A program made the position numbers and the translations under genes. 64,000 nt of DNA from Juglans regia (lineage: Eukaryota; Streptophyta; Magnoliopsida; Fagales; Juglandaceae). Location of the stretch: the NCBI RefSeq assembly GCF_001411555.2, contig NC_049912.1, positions 21,957,722 to 22,021,721 on the forward strand. The letters run 5' to 3'. This document shows positions 23,347 to 36,500 of the stretch, one piece after another. Each line of letters starts with the position of its first letter. Positions within the stretch are counted from its first letter, which is position 1. Under the pieces are notes generated by a model. It ran no database searches, had not been told where the DNA came from, and saw only the letters and a program-made list of their open reading frames with translations.

Positions 23347-25512
23347 CTACTAGAGATCCGGCCTTTGAGTTTATATAAAAATAATATATAATCCTTAACA
23401 TATATACATGGAAAATATATAAAGTTGTTCACTGTTGAGGTGGAGATCAGGGTTCGCCCAAGGTTTCCAACCCACCAATAACATGTATGGATGTTATTTA
23501 GTTTGATACAGGACAAGCTTTTCATGTAGTGTTCGAGCTAGCTAGCTAGTAAGGCTATTAATGCAAATCTAATTAAATTGTGGACCTTGTGAAAATGACC
23601 ATTTTGACAGATAACAATGAGCAAATTATTTAAGAAGACAGATGGCCGCCACTTGTACAATATTTCCCGTATGGAGAATCTTCTGTGTGTTGATGGGGGA
23701 AGTCATGAGTACTCATACGCACGCTCTCCTCCTTCAGATAAAAGATTTCAAAACAAAAACTCGATTGGCTTTTATTTAGGAGCCGTCTTTTTTCGTCTGC
23801 TGCTTTCTTTTTTCTCTCTCGTATTATTATTTCAACAAACACCAAAATACCCAAAGCAGCCACCCTAAAAAAACCCAGATCAGAGGGTTTGGAGCTTCGG
23901 CTCCTCATCCCTCATTCATTTTCTCTTTAATTTTTTCTTTCATATATATATTTTTTAATTTTGTATATTTTTCTTTTAAAGTAGGGTGAAATGTCGATCT
24001 ATTGTTCTTTGAAGCCCCGTGACCACCATGCGCCACACCGTAAGATTCCCAAGATGATGATCTTTCAGACGGACGAAGAATCTCGTTGAATGGATCGGCG
24101 TGTGAGCCACACGTATGGTCTAAAGTGTACGCGTGACATCTACGCGCCATCGTAAGAGGAGCTCTATTGCTGCCATGCACACCATTTCTGAGATCAGGGC
24201 CATTAGTTTCTTTAGACTCGACTACCCGCTGTACTTTCAGGATGGCGCGTGTCTCTCATACACCACCACAATCCCTGTGTTTGCTTTTTTTATTTTCTTT
24301 AAAGTTGAAAATACGGATCTACAACTTTCTAAGCTGTATTTCACTATTTTCCTATGTATCATTTACGTTTTCTGTTATTTCTTATGTTTTAGGTTAATTA
24401 TAAAAAAGAAATAGTCTATTGGATATTTTATCTATAGAGCAAAAATCCTCTCCTCCTCTGGAGGTGGGGTTTGAAATATTTACTTTAGGCAATGTGTGGT
24501 CTCTCAGACGGTTTGCCTGTAGAGAGTTCTAGAAATTAATATCATACCAATCATAAAAGAATTTGTATATTGGTGGAGTCTCAATCGTGAGTAGTTAGTT
24601 TGTAATATAATTTTTTTTTGTATGTATCAGTCATAACTGTAATTTTGCTTTTACAAATGAATGCAATCTATTTCTAAAAATAATTAATATAAAAAATGAT
24701 AAGAAGAAGAATAATTCATGTTTTTCCCCGGACAAAAGGGAGAGTAAAAGGCTTCTGAAAGAAAAAGACACTAATGATATTCTATCTCATTCTTATCGCA
24801 TTGTGTTAATGTATGATCTTGCGGTTGATTAAAACGCCACGTCAATCCAGTATGATGAGTATAGGATAATAATATGGTATACGGTATAACTCGGACAAAA
24901 AAATATTATGTACTAAAAAGTATGGTACATGAACAACTTTATGATGCATCATTTGACCTGACTTGGAAAGAATCTCATCACCTTAAAATGGAGTTGATCA
25001 GTTTATAACATCTGTTTGGACGGTCGAAATAGACTAGAGATTAATTAATGGGAAAAAAATATAAGAAAATGAAAATCAGTGTGATAAAGTCTATACCCTT
25101 GACAAAACAGAAGACAAAATCTTTACTTGTTAAACGGCTTGTCGTTTTGTGGGACTATCAGGGCGGGCAACTCAACCTTCCTCCTCCCGTAAAAGAGAGG
25201 GTGAGGAAGATAAATTTTAGATATAAGCTTTACATTCTGCAATTCTCGTGTATTTTATTTAAAAATATATTATCTTATTTTTTTATTACATAATAAAAAT
25301 AATTTTAGATATGTTTATAAATAAAATAAAATAAAATAAAATAATAAAATAATAAATTTTTGAATGGATATACAGGATATATGAGGTTTATGAGCAGCAC
25401 TCTCGGGCGAGAGAACTAAACACCAACTAAACAGTAAACACCAACTACTGTAACGCAGATACGATCAAAGTCAAATGCTTTGAGTTTGGAGTACTTGTTC
25501 GCAGCTCCATCA
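23347..25512. other. Gene-free spacer upstream of TSC10
   Basis: No supported gene. A GC-richer island at about 24000-24260 has open frames on both strands (for example minus 24180-23905), but none resembles a known family. 25310-25345 is an (AAAAT)n-like run. The last 100 bases are the TSC10 leader. Confidence 0.5.
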
Positions 25513-27102
25513 ATGGCTGATCCCAACCTCGCCTATCTAGCTCTCCTCCTTCTTCTCCCTCTATCTATCCTCTTCTTCCTCTACCTCATAGTCCGGCCAC
25601 GCCCCGTCAGGATCCCAATCAAGAACCGCCATGTGTTCATCACCGGCGGATCCAGTGGGATCGGCCTCGCCCTGGCTCAACAGGCCGCTTCAGAGGGAGC
25701 GCGCGTCTCCATCCTCGCCCGGTCCCTCGACAAGCTTGAGGACGCGAAGCAGGCGATCCGGCTCGCCACCGGCGTTGACGTGGCTGTGTTCGCGGCAGAC
25801 GTGCGCGACTACGACGCCGTCACGAAGGCCGTGGAGGAGGCGGGGCCCATCGACGTGTTGATCGTGAATCAGGGGGTGTTCGTGCCTCAGGAGCTGGAAA
25901 GGCAGGGATTGGATGAGGTGAAGTTCATGGTGGACGTGAATCTGATTGGAGCTTTCAATATGATCAAAGCCGCTTTGCCTGCAATGAAGCTTAACCGAAG
26001 CGACCGTGGGCCCGCCTCCATCGCTCTCATGTCGTCCCAGGCCGGCCAGGTATGATTAACCAGAGCCAGAAGTTCAGAACCGGAACCTTAATTCAATTCA
26101 ATACTGAGCGAATTAATGCTATCATATAGTACTAGTTTTTTTAATTTGTTTTTCTGGTTCTATATTAGGTGGGTATATACGGTTACACAGCTTATTCAGC
26201 CAGCAAGTTTGGGCTTCGGGGTTTGGCAGAGGCTTTGCAACAGGAGGTTATTGCGGATGACATCCATGTCTCTCTTATATTCCCTCCGGACACCGACACT
26301 CCCGGTCTAGTCGAAGGTATGCATATGAAGCAGAAATGTTCCTAGTACAAACATATTGGGATCACAATGTACTACTGCAAGTGATGGACTTTATTAGGAT
26401 TAGGAATTGGTAAAAGAACATATATCTGGCTCTGGTTAATCATACCTGGCCTGCCTGAGTGGTAAAAGAACTTTTTGCCTTTGCACATTTCAAACAGATA
26501 TTACGAGAAATCATCCCAACTCATTCGTTTTAGATGTGAAACTACACAGCTTTTAAGAGTCTGGGTTACTTGTTTATTTATAAAGTTTATGGCTTTTACG
26601 TTATAAAATCTCTTGCATGATAATTATGAAGTTTATAGTTTTTAGATTAAAAATCTCTCCATGTTTTTGTTGGGAATGCATCGGGTTTTGTAACTCTGCT
26701 CGTTAAGTATGTTTCGTCTGCCGACTTTGCAGGACTATACTGTTGTGTTGTATTTTACAAAATTCAAGTTTTGTAATTTGCCCTCCGATTGCAGAAAACA
26801 AGAGAAGACCACAGCTCACCGCTATCATTGCAGCCTCCTCTGGTGCAATGAAAGCTGATGAAGTTGCCATGAAAGCTTTAAGTGGCATCAAATCTAGTAG
26901 CTTTATTGTTCCCTGCAACTTCGATGGTCTGTTACTGTCTATAGCAACTGCCGGTTTATCGCCCCAGAGATCATTCCTGATGGCATTTGTCGAAGTTGTT
27001 GCCACTGGTATAATACGTTTTGTAGCTCTATGCTACCAGTGGAACTGGTGTCGAAGTATAGAAAAGTGGACGCTCAAAAATAGTAAGTATTCTTCAAAAT
27101 GA
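25513..27102 (+). CDS. TSC10: 3-ketodihydrosphingosine reductase (TSC10-like)
   Basis: NADPH-dependent reduction of 3-ketosphinganine to sphinganine, the second step of sphingolipid synthesis, at the ER. Exons 25513-26049, 26169-26316, 26795-27102; 993 nt, 330 aa, all GT-AG. There is an N-terminal membrane segment (about residues 7-27, LALLLLLPLSILFFLYLIV), then a classical short-chain dehydrogenase fold: cofactor motif TGGSSGIG (about residue 43), NQG motif (VLIVNQGVF), the Ser of ALMSSQAGQ, and catalytic YxxxK (YTAYSASKFG). The C-terminus carries the usual hydrophobic stretch (FVEVVATGIIRFVALCYQW). ATG 25513 was chosen because the longer open frame upstream begins only at a TTG. The first exon is distinctly GC-rich. 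Neighbours fit At3g06060 (TSC10A)/At5g19200 (TSC10B). Confidence 0.95.
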
Positions 27103-29042
27103 TCCCTCAAACATCAAGAAGTTTGATAATTTGATACCCCTCATCTTGTTTATTTTCTTTTACCACTCGGAAATATCTGTTTGAAATGTGCAAAGGCAAA
27201 AAGTTTGGAAAGGCTCAGATTGTATAATGTAATATTGACAATCCATAAAATTACTAAGCAAAAATGGCACCCGTGAACAGTTTCTGGATTATAAAATTAT
27301 TTTAATCTTATGGCATGCCCATATTTCATTTTTGTTGTTAAGGGTTCAAATTCATCGAATTGTTTCTATAGGGCAACCTCAGAAACCAGTCCTTTGTTTT
27401 TGGTAGGATTTCAAACTAGTCTTTTGTGGCATAAAATCTGCTCTAAATGTGCTGGCTATGGTATATATATATATTTTTTATCTATTTTACTTTTGATGAA
27501 CGAAATTAGCTTAGACTATTTAGGTTGATGTCTGAAGTTTCCTCTTTTTATTTGTTTGCCTTGAATCTACTGAAGATTGTATGCCGATCGTTTTACTTTG
27601 TTATTATTATGTTCACAATAGAGTTGATCCATCATCATATGGGAAGTAAACACATACCAAAGGAAACATGCTTGTTAGACAACATTTATTATGCTAATCA
27701 GGCTTGATGTAGCACTGGTAAATTCCGAAGTGAATGTATGCAGAGCTTCAAAGTGAACTAAAAAATGTTAATATATATAGTTCTTTCCATTCAAAGTAGA
27801 TGAAGTGCGCTCATGTATCATATTCACAATGAACCAGAGTAAGGTTGAAACCTCTGTTTTAAATAAATTATGGTTGTTAATCTAACCGTAGGATTTTGAG
27901 TTATTGCTTTTTTAATTTCAATGTGTTCAACGGGATTTTGGAACTTCAATCCAAAGACCGATTGGTTTAATCTCAAATACTGTTTTGGTGCACATCTGTA
28001 CACGTCTATATGAATGTTACAGAATGTAGGCAATTTGTGCTGGCTCATATGATTATACCAAAAATTTATATGATCTTTTCCAGGGACCTAAAAGTTCGTG
28101 CTGCTTTCCGTGGATATGAATACCTTGGGTGTTGGGACGGCGCCTGTCAGTTCAGTTCTGCTGATTACCATCAAAGTTATTACCTCATTGATTCTTTTCC
28201 ACCTTTGCACGCAGCTATGACCTTCCAGCTATAACATATCGGTCATGTTCTTTTACTTCCCATTTTGCAGCAGATTTTGAACTTTTTGTAGCCTCAATTA
28301 TCTATTGGCCGAATCATTTCACTCTGGTTTTTTTTTTTTCAAAAAGCGTTACAGATATAAAGAAATTACACAAAAATAAATTTACATCTACTTTACAATC
28401 TGACGTACGGTATTAAACTATATCAGTTTGTGAATTTAATTTTGTATAATTTATTTATGGTTAAAGAATTTTTCTTTCCTGTTTCTTTATTGATGAGAAT
28501 GAAAATACATTCTTTTTTATGTCCCACTTTAGCTGCTTACGATCTACACCTGCTACTGAGCTGTTTTAGCCTTTAGGACAGCATTGCAATAAGATTATAT
28601 ATATCATGAGTGCTCGATCTTCTTTTAAAGAGTATTCGGAAAAGATCACCAAGTAATCGCTATTCAATCTTGCATTCATAAACTGCTAAAGGGGAAAGAG
28701 GGAGGAAAAAAAAGAAGAGGAGAGATAAATGCTATTATTCATGATAATTTATTATTTATTGTCAACAGATATGAATTTATAACAAAATTAGTCAGCCCAG
28801 TAGTCAACAACCTCACAATTGCAAGCCCAATGGAAATCTCATGTAGATCGGGCTCTCAGACCAGCTGTGGGCACAGGCCGTTACGACCATTTCCCATAAA
28901 AACACCATCGTTGATTCGTTGCCATCCTGAGCATTCTCGCACGCTGCTTCTGAACATCTTCCAAGTTTCAACTTTCCAACTATCCTGAGAGAGTCGAGGT
29001 AAGTCTGTGAACAACCGAGTTGTCCCTCTCAATCCAATCCCC
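27103..29042. other. TSC10 3' flank and PRXIIF promoter region
   Basis: No gene was recognised. Short open frames (for example + 28010-28234 and + 27310-27528) show no family resemblance. The sequence is AT-rich with T-runs at about 28330-28341. The 3' UTR of TSC10 and the promoter of PRXIIF must lie here, but their borders are not visible. Confidence 0.5.
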
Positions 29043-31787
29043 ATGGCGTCCACAATTCTGAAGCGGACAAGCTGCTCCGCCATGAAGTCAATGGCGGGAG
29101 GTCTCCGAATCGGAGCGACGCCTTTTAGGGCCTTCGCGGCGAAGGTGGAGGCTGGGACTGACATAGTCGCGGCCGCACCGGATGTTTCTCTGCAGAAGGC
29201 TCGGAGTTGGGACGACGGCGTGGCCTCCAAGTTCTCCACTACTCCTCTCAAGGACATTTTCAGGGTTTGTTGTTAAAATTATCCGCTTACATTTTTTCTC
29301 ATTTCGTCCCATTTTATTTTGCAGAACTGTAGAATGATTTCTATTTTACTTACCGTCAAATATTAAAATATTATTTTTTTATTATATTTACAATTTCGAG
29401 AGCTAAATTCATTTAATGTTTTATTTTACTTATGAGTCTCTCTATCATGATCTTTCAGGATAGAAGAGTGGTCATCTTTGGGCTCCCTGTAAGTCTCCCG
29501 ATTTTTTTAATGGATACTCTCAATTTGTATATAATATATATTTTTTTCAATTGGATATTCCTCCTTTGATGATTTTTTTTCCAGCACCAATTAAGCCAGT
29601 TTTGCTTTTAAAACAATGCGCGCAAAGGATGACATAAATTTTGGTAGGAGTTAGTTTACTACGTTTTGATAAGAGTATATATTATAAAAGGAAATTGATA
29701 ACTGTGACAGAGGTGTGTAAGAGTCACATCACAGAGGATTCTTATATAAACAAAGGGCGAGTAGTCTGGTACACAGAGCGGTCACACACATTCATATTCC
29801 TTGTCTGTTGTTGCGATAGGTGTAGTTTGGTATACTTGATCTTGAGGATTGCAGGAACTTTATTCAGAAAGCTGAAGCTTAACATTGTGTGTAGCATATG
29901 GTTTGATGAGACAGAGATAACGAAGCCTCTGTGTGGTATCTTATATAAAATAACAATGGCAGTCATTAGAATCGGAATTTTTTCTTGAATGAATTATATA
30001 TTCACACTTAACTTTAAACCTCTGCAACTTTGTACCACAGAAGTTTGTCATTAATCAGGAAGCTATTTGACGGCCAAAGTCATTTATAAAGGGTGAGGTG
30101 ACCAAAACCAGTTTTGCAATCATCACAAAGCAATGTTATTATACCAAAGCTTAAATTTCATAGAAAGGCAAATTAAAAACAGTTCTCTTGATTCAAGCAA
30201 TTTCTTTGCTTTCTTTTTGGAAATTTTTCCCAATGACTATTAATTTTTACCTCATTGGTGGAATGGCTCTTGGTTTTTGTGAAAAAACCAACTACGTGTT
30301 CCTTGGAGTCTGAGAATTTCTTGGGAGGCAGGCAATGGCTAATTTTAGATTCTAATGATATGGAATTGTGGGAAAGATTCTTAATTTTATTTTCTCCAGG
30401 ACAGAGATGAACCCGCTTCGATATCTGCAATATATTCTACTTTGATTCTTTGATTAGATGGATTATGGATATATGGTCTGAATTTACCATATTACAGGGT
30501 GCATACACAGGAGTTTGTTCCCAGCAGCATGTGCCTAGTTACAAGAATAACATTGATAAATTCAGGGATGAAAAGGTTGATTCTGTAATTTGTGTGGCTG
30601 TTAATGATCCATATGTGTTGAATGCCTGGGCAGAAAAACTTGAAGCGAAAGATGCTGTAAGTTTACCCCTCAATTCTTATCTCCTTGCATTCAAAATAAT
30701 CGACTTTAATGTGTTTCAAATTGCTTGTTTCTGCTGAGTATTTTATTTTCCTCTTTCTTTTATTTTTGAACTAGAATTTGAATTGCACTATGTAGTTAAG
30801 TTCCTTGTCTCCAGCTTTCTTATTGATTTCTTTCATGAGGAGAGGATTAAAATCAACTGGTGTATGTGTTGATTTGTGGTTTTCAAGTATACTTATGCTT
30901 CAGATACTGGTCACATGGCTTAGGAATTATAAATTCTCCTAAGCTCATTTCTAATTGTAGCTTATGTAGACCCCTTTTGCTAAGCAGTGGTATCAACTTA
31001 CTAATACGGCCTGAGTTTAACTGGCTATAAGAACGCTTGAATTTTTTTCATATTCCGTGTTCAGCAGTCTAACTAATAGAATAATACAGTTGGTGCTACT
31101 CTGTAAAAATGGCCGTATTGTGGTTTATGTATTTCTTTTATTTAATCCAATAATAATTAGCTGTGCTCATACACTTTAAAGCAACATAACTTATTTTTCT
31201 TAAATGTTTTATTTTGATAGATTGAATTTTATGGGGACTTTGATGGAAGCTTCCATAAGAGCTTGGGATTGGAAAAAGATCTATCTGCTGCTTTGCTCGG
31301 ACCCCGCTCTCACAGGTATAATCCGTGTATGATTTTCTTCTTGTTGGAAACTTTTTTTTCAGGCATAAATATTTTTTTTGTTGGAAACTTGAATGGACTT
31401 AAAGATCTTAGGTAACATTCTAGTTGGCCTTTGGAAAATGGGTTGGACCTAGTTGAATCAATTGAACATTGGGGCTTTTATCATACATATAAAATTATAC
31501 CCCCCGTGTACTTGACTATGCCTATTTTCAATCACCAATAAAGTTATTATTTACCAATTAAAAAATCATATATGTGACATTGGTTGTTTCTTTGTTAGTC
31601 ACTAAATACCATTCAACTTAGGTAAGAATGGCTAGCTGCTGGTGTTTTTCAAACTTTTAAGATGTTGCTGCTTTGGTGTAGATGGTCTGCATTTGTGGTT
31701 GATGGGAAGGTTAAGGTTCTCAACGTTGAGGAAAATCCATCTGACTTCAAAGTATCTAGTGCGGAGCACATCTTGAAGCAGATATGA
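29043..31787 (+). CDS. PRXIIF: Peroxiredoxin-2F, mitochondrial
   Basis: Thiol peroxidase of the atypical type II (Prx5-like) class that removes H2O2 and organic peroxides in the mitochondrial matrix. Exons 29043-29264, 29459-29488, 30498-30656, 31221-31315, 31682-31787; 612 nt, 203 aa. The N-terminus is rich in Arg/Ser/Ala and lacks acidic residues (MASTILKRTSCSAMKSM), as expected for a mitochondrial presequence. The peroxidatic Cys is C91 in GAYTGVCSQQHVPSYK and the resolving Cys is C116 in VDSVICVAVNDPYVL, 25 residues apart as usual for PrxII. Exon 2 is only 30 nt (DRRVVIFGLP). The end is SSAEHILKQI. The intron 4 acceptor is TGTAG and intron 3 uses GATAG. Syntenic with At3g06050. Confidence 0.95.
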
Positions 31788-32758
31788 AGCTGCTCTTTTT
31801 CTTTTTGCAATCTGTATGAGTGCTCAATCTTTTGAGTAGAGTTATTATATCCGGTACTCCAGCAGCACACCAGGAGGACCTGTTTAACTCATAGGCATAT
31901 CTGGTGTTTCATATGTTAATTCCAGAGTTATCGTGGATGCATTATCTTCTCTCTTTTGTTCTTTTCTATAGGATCTAAAGTGGGTTCTCTTACATTTTTC
32001 TTAGTTTTTCTCTGCAAAAATCAAATAAGTTTACCAGTTACGAGAACTGAATTTTAAGCCTGCAGCATGTAACTGATTCTTGTTGTGACTTTGGTTTGAT
32101 ATATACATTTGGTTTGCAATGATGTTGGTGGTTTTGGTTGCGTTCCAGTGAAGAGTGCCTCTGAAGTCTCAGGACATGTTCTGAGATGTCCCAGCAGTTG
32201 TGTTTAATTTAATTCAAGACATGTCCCAGTAGTTGTACCCTCATGCCTGATTCCGAAGTCTCTGGAGCTCATTTAATTGCATGAAAGGTTTGGCAGCTTT
32301 CTATATTAGTCCCACACACCCACTACACCTGCTAAGACAGTCGGATTTCTCTGGTGAGGTTTTAAAGGTTTAATAGCCATCATAGATTTGCAGGTATTTT
32401 GCCCACTTGTTTTGTTTTCTTTTCATGATGCATGGCATCTCAAAAAGTGAGGCTTATGAATCGGACAAAGATGAGAATCAGCTTTCCCCTTCTAATCACT
32501 TTGAGATGTCGATTGTTAGGTAAGCCAATAGCTACGCCAACTCATTCCTTAGGCCTTCTTTTTCTTATGCCTTTTTTTTCATATTTGAATCTAAAGTACC
32601 CATGTGGTTAATGGATGCCATTACCTTTTTTATCAGTAAATAAGAACTTCATAAATGAGAAAAGTAGGTATAGTCGAAATACACAGGAAGCATATATACA
32701 AAGATTTAATGTTAATATGGAATTCAAAAAATCCGAATATCTCATAAACATAAGTAAG

Positions 32759-32792
<34 letters not shown>

Positions 32793-33591
32793 GTGGTACT
32801 GTTCTCTGCTCAAAGTCGGATCAGCTGATCCAGATAGAGAATTTGAATATTTTTTATGCATTCACGATATGCCTAACAAATAGTCTGGCATATATATTGT
32901 TCATATAAAAAAACAAGGAGCACTCTCAACGGTTAATTTGCCCCATTCCCTTCTCTCTATTTAAGATACTTTAAAAAACTCAATGCTTCCCTACATTTAG
33001 TGTAGCACACCTCTTTATTCACATTCATGATCTATTTCTTTATTGTAAATTTTTTTTTAATAAGTCTTTTTTTTTAAACGAGGAGTGCAACACAAGGACT
33101 TTCTAGGAGGTCACCCATCCTAGCACTACTCTCATCCGAGCATGCTTAACTGCTTAGGAACCTATCTTTATTGTAAATTTAAGATAGGTTACCAAGCATA
33201 TTAACGATTTCAAGTTCTAAAGAGACGAGGACTGCTTTGTAGAAAAGAGTCTCAAAGTTATTCATTCACTGCTTTACAAATGACTCACTGCTCCCACATG
33301 AAAGAAAGCAATTAAAACTTCAAAAAAAAACATTGCAAATGGGAGATAATAGGAAGTCGGAATTATCTGCTGTCTATTTAAAACTTACTTACGAAGAAAG
33401 GAGAACACTATAGGGCAGAACAACATATGATCCGATCAATAAAGGTTTCCACTTCGCATGTATAGACTATAGGTAGGCAATGCAGGACGCTTACGAACCA
33501 GCGGATTGGTTTAAACACATTTCGTCGCTTGCACCATATGCCTTGCAGTGAGCTCATATAACAGAGTTCAGTTGAAGAGCCAGTACCAGCA
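31788..33591. other. Spacer between convergent PRXIIF and RHF2A-like genes
   Basis: No gene was found. It contains a (CA)n(TA)n microsatellite at about 32760-32796 and a retroposed 5S rRNA fragment with its target duplication at 33037-33180. The 3' UTRs of both neighbours should end here. Confidence 0.6.
33037..33180 (-). pseudogene. Retroposed, 5'-truncated 5S rRNA fragment with 16-bp target duplication
   Basis: On the minus strand, 33164-33080 reads as the 3' two-thirds of plant 5S rRNA with several substitutions (GTTAAGCATGCTCGGATGAG, AGTAGTGCTAGGATGGGTGA, CCTCCTAGAAAGTCCTTGTG, TTGCACTCCTCG). It is followed by an A-rich tail (minus 33079-33053). Perfect 16-bp direct repeats TCTTTATTGTAAATTT bound it at 33037-33052 and 33165-33180. 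A 5' truncation, poly(A)-like tail and long target duplication are signs of LINE-driven retroposition. It keeps part of the internal Pol III promoter region but lacks the 5' end, so it is not a working 5S gene. Confidence 0.88.
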
Positions 33592-36500
33592 TCAATATCC
33601 ACTCTACAAGGAATGAGATAAAATAGGAATTTGATTAGCTATGTCTCAAATAGAGTATCTATCTATTTAGTATTATTCAACTTTCACACAAATAGGCACT
33701 TGGATGCACTAAACTTAATCTGCCCATTGCATTTTTAAGACCAGTTCCCCCTTTTCCCTTTTGCTTATTTTAGATTTCTCCACTTTTTATATATATTTGT
33801 GTAATTTTAAGTTCTGTAGCGGCCAGCCCCAACTCCATGCCCTTCCACCTGAGCTGGTCCCTGGGGAACTCAGCATGTTGTTGAAAATTTTTAAAGCAGC
33901 GCAGTTGTCCTTGTCCATGCTTCTAAATAACATAGTTTCAGGCTCCAACATACAGCTTTTATATCCAGAAACTCCAGTAGTGTCTCCTTGTAACATCACC
34001 CGCTTATGTTTTCTGATGGTACATTATAAGGTAAGTTTCCAACAATGAGTTGTGTGAGAGCAACATCTAAAGGTAAAATTTTAAAACCTGTGGGTGAGGA
34101 TTTCCTGATTGTCCATGTATAGCACCAGAGTTGAAGGTTGCATTTGGACTTAAATCACAAGCAATTTTCCCAGAGATTTTGTCAAGTGACCGTGCATCAA
34201 CATTTCCTTCCACACCCTTCCCTTTGAAGGAGAGGTTTGAAGTGCCTCCAGTACAACTGAAAACAGGAACAGATGATCCAGATTGCTTTGAATTAAGATC
34301 CAGGCGTTCAATCATTCGTGCAAGACCAACAATTCCTGCATTCAGCTCACGCTGAACTTCTTTGCCTAGCTCCTTTACTGAGTCATTATGAGCAAGCAGC
34401 TTCTCCTTAAAGCCTCGGGTACTTTTTGAGATTGATTCCTTGTATCTGTTCCAAGACGTCCACACTCATAAAGAAGTGACAAAACGAGGAAACATCATTT
34501 ACAAAAGAAAAAATATATTCATCATCCCAACTCCCATCATCCCATCATGTGGCATTAGATGATAGGTTCACAAGTGAAATGTAATAAATAATTTTCAATC
34601 ACCTAATGTCACATCATAGGATGATGAAAGTTAGGATGATGAGTAACATTACTCTTTACAAAATAAACCAAAAGGCAAGATATCAACCTAGATGAAGCAG
34701 CAGACAGTTTAGATTTGAGAGTCTCTGGAAAGGATAACATCTCAGATGCACTTGGTCTTCTTGGACTATCAGATGGTGGCTGGCAATAAAGAATGCTGAA
34801 TGATGACGCAAACAGTCGTAAGATACATGGAGAATTACCAAAAAGGTAAATGCATGCAATAATCCTACAAGACTAGAAGCCTGTGGCACATACCTGGGAT
34901 TAAAAGGGATATCTCTGTTGAGAGGAGTACTGGAGACCAAATTAACATCCACAGATGCAGGAGGTTCAAAGTTGTCAGCAGAAGGTATGTCCAAAGATGC
35001 TGATCGACCCCCAGTTGATCTGTAACTTAAATTTGGGCAATCTTCTGGTGAACCGGCATATGGTTGCCGTGACATATTTGTGGGAGAGGTGAAAGCAAGA
35101 ACTTGGGAAGGACCATTCCCAGTATACCTCTGCCTTTCCCTTCTACAAACATATTGAGCTCTACTAGTAGCAGCAGTCAGATGCTGCATTATACGCTCAT
35201 CAAAATCAGAGACATCTGAATTAGGTATGTCCTGGAAATTTCAGTTTCACCTCTTATCAATAAGCAGTCCTTTTTCACCATGCCAACCATTAATTAAGCA
35301 TATGGATTCTTGATACTAGCGATTCATATTGAATACAATAACTTACATGCCCGACATCAAAGTCCTTGCAGAAACTATGAAGAGATGTAGGAGCAGCAGA
35401 ATAACTGTTTCTTGACCTTGAGTGCCTGTCAATACCAACTGCAGCTAGAAGCTCTTGGCTACAATTGCAGAATGAACCATGGTTTTCAAAAACAGAGGAG
35501 AACATGGATCTTTACATGAGAACATTTTGTTTTTTACAAGTATCTCTTCACAAGGAATTATATACCTGGCAGAGTCCCTTAAGACAAGTAACTGGCAACA
35601 TATTGGGCACTCTTTGCTTCTTTGAGACCTAAAAGAATAAAAAGGTTCATTAAAAAGGAACCAACGGAATTCATATGTGCCCATGCCCGCATGGGTCCCA
35701 AGAAAATATAGAAAATTGAATAAAAAGTGATAATGTACCATTCAAGGATACAATGAAGATGGTATTCATGTTTGCAACTGGTAATCTGAAACAGAAACAA
35801 GGTCCAAGGAGTTAAATATCCCATTTGACAGTTTAATCTAGGTGTCACTCTCTCTAGACATGCAATTCCTTAAGAGTTTAAATTTGATCAGATATATTTT
35901 TTTATTGGAATTCTTTAGATTTTAGAGGAAACACATATTTGGAAATTTCATAACTGGAGAACCGATCTTCCAGAGCAAATAGAAGAAAATCTAATTGATG
36001 AAATAACAAATTTCAGTTGTTTGTAATCAGGGTCTCAAGTCGGCCTCTTTACCCGTACTGAAATATGTTTTGGAAAAAGTAAATTATCGGGTAGGTTGTT
36101 TCCGTAAACCCCACAAAAAGCAAATATAGTTCAGTATAAAAGGTAAAAGTATTTAAGTTTCAAGGGATCCATTCTCCTGATCCTGATAAATGGAAAACGT
36201 TCCTAGATTTCACTATAATAACCAAATTGAATTGGATAAAGGTACCTTTGTCCAAATTTTCAACGATCTGCATTCCATGGGTACACAAATGGAGCCTTAA
36301 TACACAAATCAGTAGCTCCAAACTAAGATAAGAGCACATATTTTATAACTGATTCAGAAAGCCAAAACAGGGCAACTAGAAATTAGAGGATTGATCTGAA
36401 TAACATATCACACCACTTATCAGATGAATTTAAGCCTAAAGAGTGATAATCAGGACCACTGTTACCAAGTCGCATTCAAAAGCTCAAGCTGCTCAACACC

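Noticed and set aside
23905..24180. Minus open frame in a GC-richer island
   Set aside because: Several overlapping frames on both strands, none resembling a known protein and no splice context. Left as spacer.
25480..25512. Longer TSC10 start MSLEYL
   Set aside because: It begins at TTG; the first in-frame ATG is 25513 and gives the expected membrane anchor.
25631..25861. Arg/Ser-rich open frame inside TSC10 exon 1
   Set aside because: Shadow frame of GC-rich coding sequence; the TSC10 frame is clearly the real one.
26441..26470. tRNA-like look of GCCTGAGTGGTAAAAG in the TSC10 intron
   Set aside because: Only a short resemblance to a D-arm; no acceptor stem, anticodon arm or T-arm could be found around it.
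33080..33164. Functional 5S rRNA gene or Cassandra element
   Set aside because: The 5' third is missing, several changes are present, and there are no LTRs; it is a retroposed fragment.
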